Shown piece after piece: positions 23,127 through 27,695 of a DNA stretch of 32,728 bases. The translations under genes and the position numbers were made by a program. The notes under the pieces are model-generated. The model was not told the DNA's origin. It made no database searches and saw only the letters and a list, made by a program, of their open reading frames with translations. Source of the stretch: Candidatus Buchananbacteria bacterium (GTDB lineage Bacteria; Patescibacteriota; Patescibacteriia; CAIXNZ01); NCBI GenBank assembly GCA_030592165.1, contig JAUVKC010000002.1, forward strand, positions 1-32,728. The letters run 5' to 3'. Numbering within the stretch: the stretch's first letter is position 1; every line of letters starts with the position of its first letter.

Positions 23127-23149
23127 TGAGTTGCTATATATGTTAATAT
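23120..23149 (+). promoter_or_regulatory. Divergent promoter of the O-methyltransferase-like gene
   Basis: TTGTCA (23120-23125), 18-bp spacer, TAATAT (23144-23149) with TGT in front. The -35 overlaps the -35 of the minus-strand promoter. Predicted start at about 23156, 3 nt from ATG 23159. Confidence 0.55.
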
Positions 23150-23158
23150 ATCAGTATT

Positions 23159-23716
23159 ATGGAAAAACGAATTAGTAAAATATTAACAAAATTAGAAGTA
23201 TTAAACCAAAAAGGAGGTCAGTGGAATATTTCTCACGAAACTGGTCAGTTTTTGCATGATTTGATTATAAAAAATAAGCCAGAACTTATCCTTGAGATAG
23301 GCGCTTCTAATGGTTATTCAACTATTTGGTTAGCTATGGCTGCGCAAAAGGTTGACGCTAAGGTTATTACTTATGAATTTGTACCAGAAAAAGTGCGTGA
23401 TTTAGTTTCTAATTTGCAAAAAGCCGGATTAATTAAATATGTCCAAGTTGTTCCTGATGATGCTAATAAGCGGTTGGGGGAGATAGATGAAAAGGTTGAT
23501 TTTGTATTTTTAGACGGCCGCAAAAATGAGTATTTGCAACAATTTAAATTACTTGAACCAAATTTTAAACAAGGATCTTTAGTAGTCGCTGACAATGTTA
23601 ATTCTCATACACATGTATTGCAGGATTATTTATATTATGTTAATAATAGTAAAGAGTATAAATCAAAATTAAAAGATATCGGATCAGGATTAGAAATAAC
23701 TGAGAAGATATCATAA
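23159..23716 (+). CDS. O-methyltransferase-like class I SAM methyltransferase
   Basis: The 185-residue protein fits the small O-methyltransferase (caffeoyl-CoA OMT-like, Methyltransf_24) group. Motif I is ILEIGASNGYSTIWLA at ~40-55, then VITYEFVPEKV for the acidic ribose-binding residue, VDFVFLDGRKNEYL, and GSLVVADNVNSH, where Asp and Asn are typical metal-binding residues of this group. The substrate is unknown. It is predicted to be leaderless, in contrast to the Shine-Dalgarno genes on either side. Confidence 0.85.
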   Translation: MEKRISKILTKLEVLNQKGGQWNISHETGQFLHDLIIKNKPELILEIGASNGYSTIWLAMAAQKVDAKVITYEFVPEKVRDLVSNLQKAGLIKYVQVVPDDANKRLGEIDEKVDFVFLDGRKNEYLQQFKLLEPNFKQGSLVVADNVNSHTHVLQDYLYYVNNSKEYKSKLKDIGSGLEITEKIS

Positions 23717-23766
23717 TTTAATTTGTTCATTCCAATTTAATATTTTTTTTATAAGGAGGAAATAAA

Positions 23767-23997
23767 ATGATATTAAAAGTAATTGGTGTTTTTTTATTGG
23801 GTTTTATTATTATTGTTGGTTGTGTTCTATGTTGTTTTCAGATTCTTGAAGGCTGGAAAGAGTTTAAAGAATTAATTTTACCAGATGATCATGAAAAGGA
23901 ACTTATGGCAAATATGAGAAAACAACAAAATGATACAAATCAAATGGAGGTGCATGAGAGAATAAAAATGTTATCTAATAATGAAAAAAGTAGATGA
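23767..23997 (+). CDS. Small single-pass membrane protein
   Basis: The 76-residue protein has one strong hydrophobic segment at the N-terminus (VIGVFLLGFIIIVGCVLCCF, ~5-24) followed by a charged, helix-prone cytoplasmic-like tail. I do not recognise a family. A canonical AAGGAGG lies 6 bp before ATG 23767. It opens a short run of small ORFs ending with a predicted lipoprotein. Confidence 0.65.
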   Translation: MILKVIGVFLLGFIIIVGCVLCCFQILEGWKEFKELILPDDHEKELMANMRKQQNDTNQMEVHERIKMLSNNEKSR

Positions 23998-24181
23998 ATA
24001 CGAAGAAAAAAGCATGAAAGAAAATTTTGAAGATGATAGGAATTGCAGAAATTTTTTCTACATCATAGATAATATGGCAGTAATATTGGTTTTTGGAGTA
24101 AGCCAAAAAGGAGGAATATGTGCCAAACCACATGGGAGTGAGTATTGTTATCCACACTCATTAAGAAAAGCTGAACTCTAA
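23981..24181 (+). CDS. Possible small ORF overlapping the membrane protein gene
   Basis: A 66-codon ORF starting MKKVDEYEEKSMKENF overlaps the previous gene by 17 bp. It has no recognisable domain and a weak start context (no Shine-Dalgarno site), though an inner ATG at 24014 is possible. Coding status is uncertain. Confidence 0.3.
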   Translation: MKKVDEYEEKSMKENFEDDRNCRNFFYIIDNMAVILVFGVSQKGGICAKPHGSEYCYPHSLRKAEL

Positions 24182-24223
24182 ACTTCAGCTAAACCAGATA
24201 GGATTACAACTTTGGAGGTTATT

Positions 24224-24475
24224 ATGGTAAATCTTTTTATTCGGACTTTGGCTATTTTAGCGGTGTGTGTGTTTGCATTCTTCCCTATGGGGGGATGCGA
24301 CGATGAAACAATTTCATCAGGAACAGGAAGCGGAAGTAGCTGCCCACCTGGTACCTGTTCTGTAGCGTATGTCTGTTGTCCAACAGATTATCCTTGGTCA
24401 CAAGGTACGAAGTGCTTTGTATCTTCAGCAGATTGTCATGCCTACGGTGCCACCACATGTTACGAGTGCAATTAA
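24224..24475 (+). CDS. Small cysteine-rich predicted lipoprotein
   Basis: ATG 24224 is preceded by GGAGG at 24214-24218, which decides the start over a TTG at 24212. The 83-residue product has an N-terminal signal segment (LFIRTLAILAVCVFAFFP) ending in MGGC, a loose lipobox with Cys25 as candidate lipidation site. The mature part has a Ser/Gly linker and eight further cysteines (CPPGTC, VCC, KC, DC, TCYEC), suggesting a disulfide-stabilised surface domain. I do not recognise the family. The base composition is less AT-rich than in most neighbours. Confidence 0.7.
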   Translation: MVNLFIRTLAILAVCVFAFFPMGGCDDETISSGTGSGSSCPPGTCSVAYVCCPTDYPWSQGTKCFVSSADCHAYGATTCYECN

Positions 24476-24674
24476 TCAGGCTTATCGAACCGTTATTCTC
24501 CATCTTCTTATCAATGGCATGCTTTGGCATACCGCGGCTGCATGAAAAGATGGTTTTGGGTAGAGTGTCGATTGTATTGAAGATATATAATGTGGCATTT
24601 GATAGTGCTACATAAAACCAAAAAAAATACTCTGGTTCATTTATCAATTTAAATTGGAGATTTTCATTTATTTT

Positions 24675-24704
24675 AAAGGACAAGTTAATAACTTGTCCTT
24701 TTTA
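24675..24704 (+). terminator. Terminator upstream of rlmH
   Basis: AAAGGACAAGTTA pairs with TAACTTGTCCTTT, followed by a T-run. The ~200 bp between the lipoprotein stop and this point (24476-24674) shows no supported gene. Confidence 0.85.
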
Positions 24705-24729
24705 ATTTATACTAGTAATATATAATTAT

Positions 24730-25197
24730 ATGAAAATAAAAATAATAACAATTTCAAAAACAAAATCAGCGTATTCTGATCTTGAAAATGAATTTTTAAA
24801 GCGTTTGCAAAAATACGCTAAAATTGAAGTTTTAAATATAAAAGAAGAACCAATTACTAAAAATCGTTCACATGATGATATTAAAGCTATAGAAGGGGAG
24901 AAGTTAGTCTCTAAGATCGATCAGGATGCTTTTATAGTAGTTTTAGACGATAAAGGTAAACAATTCACTAGTCAGGAATTTGCTAAGCAAATAGAGCAAA
25001 TACGCGACTTTAAAGGTGCTAAAATAAATTTTATTATTGGTGGGCCTTTAGGGTTGAGCGGTGAAATCTTGGGAAGGGCTAATTTAGTTATATCATTTTC
25101 TCATATGACTTTTACTCATCAAATGATTAGATTATTGTTACTTGAACAATTGTACCGAGCATTCGAGATCTTAAAAGGTACTGGCTATCATAAATAA
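24730..25197 (+). CDS. rlmH: 23S rRNA (pseudouridine-1915-N3)-methyltransferase RlmH
   Basis: RlmH is a SPOUT methyltransferase that modifies helix 69 of 23S rRNA in assembled ribosomes. The 155-residue protein has the family length. It shows FIVVLDDKGKQFTSQEFA (~76-93), the knotted SAM site INFIIGGPLGLSGEI (~105-119), ISFSHMTFTHQMIRLLLLEQLYRA, and ends KGTGYHK, matching the family's YH(R/K) C-terminus. TATAAT at 24721-24726 lies immediately before the ATG, so the transcript is probably leaderless. Confidence 0.96.
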   Translation: MKIKIITISKTKSAYSDLENEFLKRLQKYAKIEVLNIKEEPITKNRSHDDIKAIEGEKLVSKIDQDAFIVVLDDKGKQFTSQEFAKQIEQIRDFKGAKINFIIGGPLGLSGEILGRANLVISFSHMTFTHQMIRLLLLEQLYRAFEILKGTGYHK

Positions 25198-25254
25198 TAT
25201 AATGACAAAGTCTTGAGAATTCGTTATAGGTTAGCCTAAATATGGCTAAATAGA

Positions 25255-25283
25255 TTGACAAAAAAGTTTAGATATGCTATAAT
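25255..25283 (+). promoter_or_regulatory. Consensus promoter driving the tandem S-box region
   Basis: TTGACA (25255-25260), exactly 17 bp, TATAAT (25278-25283), with TGC extending the -10. This is among the strongest promoters in the window; start expected near 25290. Confidence 0.88.
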
Positions 25284-25306
25284 ATCTTTATAGTAAAAAC
25301 TCAATA

Positions 25307-25426
25307 GTTATCAAGAGAGCAGTATCCGGAACTGGCCTTATGATACTGTCAGCAACCTATCTAGTAAATTTACACATTTACAGGATAAGGTGCTAATTCC
25401 AGCCCTGCCATTCAGGGGAAGATAAT
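25307..25426 (+). ncRNA. SAM-I (S-box) riboswitch aptamer, canonical copy
   Basis: The conserved S-box core is present in order: TTATCAAGAGAG, GGAACTGGCC, TTATGA, CAGCAACCT, AAGGTGCTAATTCC and GAAGATAA. P1 is GTTATC/GATAAT. P2 is a perfect CAGTATC/GATACTG helix, P3 uses CCT.TC/GATAAGG with an inner GTAAAT/ATTTAC, and P4 is CCCTG/CAGGG. It is followed by AAGAT...ATCTT, an alternative helix competing with P1, and a terminator at 25443-25474, so SAM binding is expected to cause termination. No methionine or SAM gene, or any ATG-initiated ORF of useful size, follows before the next terminator. Confidence 0.92.
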
Positions 25427-25442
25427 AAGTTATATATTACAG

Positions 25443-25474
25443 ATCTTACCCCTTCATGGAGCGTAAGGTTTTTT
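25443..25474 (+). terminator. Riboswitch-controlled terminator of S-box copy 1
   Basis: ATCTTAC (25443-25449) pairs with GTAAGGT (25463-25469), then T residues. The same ATCTT can instead pair with AAGAT at the aptamer's 3' edge. Confidence 0.75.
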
Positions 25475-25511
25475 GTTTATAACTAACTACTTAGTTAAAA
25501 ATTTAATAGTC

Positions 25512-25634
25512 ATTATCAAGAGCGCAGATTTTAGTCTGTCTCGGCGATATTGCCAGCAACCTATCGAATATAGTGTAAACACGCTTCATTGGTTAGGCTG
25601 CTAAAATTCAGTAATTCAACGTAAAGAAGATAAT
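25512..25634 (+). ncRNA. Second, diverged S-box-like RNA in tandem
   Basis: P1 (ATTATC/GATAAT), AAGAGCGCAG, CAGCAACCTATC, GGTTAGGCTGCTAAAATTC and GAAGATAATAAGTTATAT parallel copy 1. The GGAACTGGCC...ATGA element that forms the kink-turn/pseudoknot side is absent, replaced by two small hairpins (CAGA/TCTG and GGC/GCC), and P4 is weak. A perfect GAAGAT...ATCTTC alternative helix follows. It is either a decayed aptamer or one with changed ligand recognition. Confidence 0.7.
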
Positions 25635-25692
25635 AAGTTATATAATTCAGATCTTCAGCCTTTGTTTCACTAATTTAATTTTTAACTATATT

Positions 25693-25738
25693 AAAAACCT
25701 CTATTGAAATATTATAAAAATCAATAGGTTTTTTTTTT
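25693..25738 (+). terminator. Terminator ending the tandem S-box transcript
   Basis: AAAAACC..TATTGA pairs with TCAATAGGTTTTT (2-nt bulge), followed by a run of ten T residues. No ATG occurs between copy 2 and this terminator. Confidence 0.88.
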
Positions 25739-25764
25739 GACAAAATTTCTAGGAATGTTATAAT
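25737..25764 (+). promoter_or_regulatory. Consensus promoter of the aromatic leader ORF
   Basis: TTGACA (25737-25742, overlapping the previous T-run), 16-bp spacer, TATAAT (25759-25764) with TGT extension. Start expected at ~25771. Confidence 0.85.
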
Positions 25765-25772
25765 TAAATTAT

Positions 25773-25853
25773 ATGAATATACGCAAACAAGTTTGGTTTA
25801 CATTTTACTTTTTTACTGACTCTAAGAGGCCAGCTTGTTTGAATATGTTTTAA
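25773..25853 (+). CDS. Putative 26-codon aromatic leader peptide (leaderless)
   Basis: ATG 25773 lies about 2 nt from the predicted transcription start and opens a 26-codon ORF ending in TAA at 25851. Codons 8-14 read WFTFYFF, a dense cluster of Trp, Phe and Tyr like that of attenuator leader peptides for aromatic amino acid operons. The ORF lies between paired segments of an attenuator (25784-25904). The peptide itself is not expected to have a function. The alternative is a chance ORF in a structured non-coding RNA. Confidence 0.6.
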   Translation: MNIRKQVWFTFYFFTDSKRPACLNMF

Positions 25854-25904
25854 CGTAGTTGTAAATTTTCAAGATAACAAGGCTGACCTCAAGGTCAGTT
25901 TTTT
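25784..25904 (+). promoter_or_regulatory. Putative translation-controlled attenuator
   Basis: Segment 1, CAAACAAG (25784-25791), pairs perfectly with segment 2, CTTGTTTG (25834-25841). Segment 2, GAGGCCAGCTTGT (25826-25838), can also pair with segment 3, ACAAGGCTGACCTC (25877-25890), through 12 pairs with one bulge and one mismatch. Segment 3 also forms the terminator with segment 4. A ribosome stalled on codons 8-14 would cover segment 1 and favour 2:3 antitermination. Confidence 0.6.
25883..25904 (+). terminator. Attenuator terminator (segments 3:4)
   Basis: CTGACC, loop TCAA, GGTCAG, then six T residues. Confidence 0.88.
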
Positions 25905-25933
25905 AGTTAAAAAGGTTAGAGCAAAATTAAAAA

Positions 25934-26007
25934 TGCCATCCTTCGCTCTTGGTTACATAACTATGGTTTATTGGTATCATGGGTTATGGTCAGAGCTACG
26001 GATGGCA
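25934..26007 (+). promoter_or_regulatory. Long imperfect hairpin ahead of a Shine-Dalgarno site
   Basis: TGCCATCC/GGATGGCA (8 bp), a 3x3 internal loop, then GCTC/GAGC, and inner TAAC/GTTA with ATG/CAT. It ends just before AAGGAGG (26008-26014) that serves the 26027 ORF. Confidence 0.6.
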
Positions 26008-26026
26008 AGGAGGAAAAGTAAAACAG

Positions 26027-26161
26027 ATGAATCGTAAACAAAGGAAAAAGCTGAAACAACTAAATGAACGGTTTGGTAATAGGGGTCCTTATTTTGGGCA
26101 AAACAGCAATTGTTCGGTAACTAAGGGAAAAGGGGTTAAAAATGTCAGAAAAACTAAGTAA
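26027..26161 (+). CDS. Small basic hypothetical protein
   Basis: ATG 26027 follows AAGGAGG (26008-26014) by 12 bp and encodes 44 residues starting MNRKQRKKLKQLNERFG, highly basic. An upstream ATG at 25979 would give 60 residues, but it lies inside the hairpin arm and has no ribosome site. The product has no recognised domain; its basic nature would suit RNA or ribosome contact (inference only). Its 3' end overlaps the next ORF by 20 bp. Coding status is moderate. Confidence 0.45.
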   Translation: MNRKQRKKLKQLNERFGNRGPYFGQNSNCSVTKGKGVKNVRKTK

Positions 26162-26354
26162 TTGGCTTGTTGGAAAAGGTCTTTTAAATGGGGGAGATAA
26201 GGCTAAACCTGAGATAGTAGGCCTTCTAAGTCGTCTTGATGTGGAGATCACATCAGTCTCAAAATCACAGGGAGGTGACATTTTGCAGATAAGTGCTGAT
26301 GAAGAGACAATGATAGGTTTAAAAGAGCTTTTAAGGGCAAATATGCATGCTTAA
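26142..26354 (+). CDS. Small hypothetical protein downstream of the attenuator region
   Basis: The 70-residue soluble protein starts at ATG 26142 with AAAAGGGG 6 nt upstream and ends before a very strong terminator. It has a glycine-containing N-terminal part (WLVGKGLLNGGDKAKPEIVGLLSRLDVEI) and a beta-alpha-like C-terminal part (GGDILQISADEETMIGLKELL). I do not recognise it. It is the largest ORF that readthrough of the attenuator at 25904 would reach before a terminator, so it is the best candidate for the regulated gene, though no link to aromatic amino acids can be seen. Confidence 0.6.
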   Translation: MSEKLSNWLVGKGLLNGGDKAKPEIVGLLSRLDVEITSVSKSQGGDILQISADEETMIGLKELLRANMHA

Positions 26355-26360
26355 AAGCCT

Positions 26361-26388
26361 AAGAGAGCACATAAGTGCTCTCTTTTTC
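26361..26388 (+). terminator. Terminator before the rplJL promoter
   Basis: AGAGAGCAC, loop ATAA, GTGCTCTCT, followed by TTTTC. Confidence 0.92.
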
Positions 26389-26416
26389 TTGACAATATTT
26401 TCGACTATGATATACT
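26389..26416 (+). promoter_or_regulatory. Promoter of rplJL
   Basis: TTGACA (26389-26394) directly after the terminator T-run, 16-bp spacer, TATACT (26411-26416) with TGA extension. Start expected near 26423. Confidence 0.8.
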
Positions 26417-26430
26417 GTTTATAACTTAAT

Positions 26431-26487
26431 AAAGCCGTAGACAATAGGTATCATTTACGTATAAATCCTATTTAGGAAATTAGCTTT
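26431..26487 (+). ncRNA. Ribosomal protein L10 leader
   Basis: Outer helix AAAGC/GCTTT and inner ATAGG/CCTAT with conserved-type CCGTAGACAAT and CCTATTTAGGAAAT segments match the L10 leader seen upstream of rplJL in many bacteria. L10 (or the L10-L12 complex) binds this RNA to limit its own expression. Confidence 0.75.
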
Positions 26488-26489
26488 CG

Positions 26490-26515
26490 CACTTCGACTA
26501 TGCTCAGTGTGACAT
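26490..26515 (+). repeat. Dispersed hairpin repeat, copy 2 (rplJ leader)
   Basis: CACTTCGACTATGCTCAGTG followed by TGACAT matches copy 1 at 10105-10130 except for two bases. It lies between the L10 leader and the attenuator. Confidence 0.85.
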
Positions 26516-26524
26516 GCAATTTAT

Positions 26525-26549
26525 ATCTGCGGAATCCCGCAGATTTTTT
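26525..26549 (+). terminator. Attenuator-type terminator in the rplJ leader
   Basis: ATCTGCGG, loop AATC, CCGCAGAT then a T-run, about 75 bp upstream of rplJ and downstream of the L10 leader. It would reduce rplJL transcription unless antiterminated. An AT-rich TATATA just before ATG 26625 may be a second promoter. Confidence 0.8.
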
Positions 26550-26624
26550 AATTACTAAGGAATGCTTATTTATTAAAGACATCATTGAGTATTTATCAGT
26601 GTTTTATTATTCATTATATAACCT

Positions 26625-27146
26625 ATGCCAAAAACTAAAGAACAAAAAAAACAAATCATTGATGATTTGGATGAAAAGCTTAAAAATAGTAAAAGTTTAG
26701 TTTTTGCTGATTATAAAGGTTTAACTGTGGTAGAGGCACAAGAACTACGTAAATTGGCGAAACAAAGCGGTGCTGAATATGTTGTGGCTAAAAAGACTTT
26801 AATTCAAAAAGCTTTTGACAAAACAGACATTAAAGATGTTGATGTAACATCAATGGATGGTAATATTGCTCTTATGATCGGCTTTGAAGATGAAGTATCT
26901 GCAGCTAAGGTATCATCTGAATTTGCTAAGGATCATGAGTCATTGAAAATGCTAGGTGGTGTTATGGAAAACAAATATATTGATTTAGCTCAGGTAGAAG
27001 CTTTATCAAAGATCCCTTCAAAAAATGAATTACTTGCCAAACTGGTTGGTAGTATTAATGCTCCTGTTTCAGGATTTGTGAATGTTTTAGCTGGTAATCT
27101 AAGGGGTTTAGTTGGTGTTTTAAACGCTATTAAAGATACTAAATAA
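26625..27146 (+). CDS. rplJ: 50S ribosomal protein L10
   Basis: L10 anchors the L7/L12 stalk dimers to the ribosome. The 173-residue protein starts MPKTKEQKKQIIDDLDEKL and shows SLVFADYKGLTVVEAQELRKLAKQSGAEYVVAKKTL, GFEDEVSAAKV, LGGVMENKYIDLAQVEALSKIPSKNELLAKLVGSI, and the C-terminal NVLAGNLRGLVGVLNAI helix. No Shine-Dalgarno site; TATATAACCT abuts the ATG. It is followed 31 bp later by rplL and controlled by the L10 leader upstream. Confidence 0.97.
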   Translation: MPKTKEQKKQIIDDLDEKLKNSKSLVFADYKGLTVVEAQELRKLAKQSGAEYVVAKKTLIQKAFDKTDIKDVDVTSMDGNIALMIGFEDEVSAAKVSSEFAKDHESLKMLGGVMENKYIDLAQVEALSKIPSKNELLAKLVGSINAPVSGFVNVLAGNLRGLVGVLNAIKDTK

Positions 27147-27177
27147 TAATATATATAATAATTAATTTTTAAAAATT

Positions 27178-27630
27178 ATGGCAGAAGAAAAAGATACAAA
27201 AGTAGAAGAAGTTAAAGAAGAAAAAGTTTCTGAAGACAAAAAAGATGTAAAAGTTCCTGCGAAATTCAAATCTTTAGTCGAAGAAATCGAAAAAATGTCC
27301 GTTTTAGATTTAGCTGAATTAGTCTCTATTTTAGAAGATAAATTTGGTGTAAGTGCAGCTGCTCCTGTTGCTGTCGCTGCAGCTGGTGCAGCCGGTGGTG
27401 AAGATGCTGCTGAAGAAAAATCTGAATTTGATGTAGAATTATCTGCAACTGGTGATAACAAAATTGGCGTTATCAAAGCAGTTAAAGCAATTACAGGTTT
27501 AGGTTTGAAAGAAGCCAAAGATTTAGTTGATGCAGCACCAAGCGTAATTAAAAATGCTGTTGCAAAAGCAGATGCTGAAGAAATGAAAAAACAACTTGAA
27601 GAAGCTGGAGCTTCAGTTAATTTGAAATAA
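27178..27630 (+). CDS. rplL: 50S ribosomal protein L7/L12 with N-terminal extension
   Basis: L7/L12 forms the flexible stalk that recruits translation GTPases. The protein is 150 residues, against about 120-125 in most bacteria. The extra ~27 residues are an acidic, Lys/Glu-rich N-terminus (MAEEKDTKVEEVKEEK). The normal domains follow: dimerisation helices (VEEIEKMSVLDLAELVSILEDKFG), an Ala/Val/Gly hinge, and the C-terminal domain (EFDVELSATGDNKIGVIKAV, TGLGLKEAKDLVDAAP, LEEAGASVNLK). Met40 would remove part of the dimerisation helix, so the long start is preferred. Confidence 0.95.
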   Translation: MAEEKDTKVEEVKEEKVSEDKKDVKVPAKFKSLVEEIEKMSVLDLAELVSILEDKFGVSAAAPVAVAAAGAAGGEDAAEEKSEFDVELSATGDNKIGVIKAVKAITGLGLKEAKDLVDAAPSVIKNAVAKADAEEMKKQLEEAGASVNLK

Positions 27631-27646
27631 GATAATTTTCAATAAC

Positions 27647-27681
27647 AAAAAAACACCCTGTTTAACGCGGGTGTTTTTTTG
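27647..27681 (+). terminator. Terminator of rplJL
   Basis: AAAAAACACCC pairs with GGGTGTTTTTTT; the A and T tracts make it usable from both sides. Confidence 0.9.
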
Positions 27682-27695
27682 TTTGGTTAATCAGT

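Noticed and set aside
24376..24615. 79-codon plus-strand ORF overlapping the lipoprotein gene
   Set aside because: Different frame from the lipoprotein, no ribosome site and no recognisable features.
25290..25738. CRISPR or tandem-duplicated tRNA-like genes as an explanation for the repeated sequence
   Set aside because: The repeated blocks match S-box aptamer architecture; there are no short identical repeats with spacers and no tRNA cloverleaf or T-loop sequence.
27162..27518. 118-codon Ser/Ala-rich ORF on the minus strand
   Set aside because: Antisense shadow of rplL; its low-complexity composition mirrors the Ala/Glu codons of the stalk protein.
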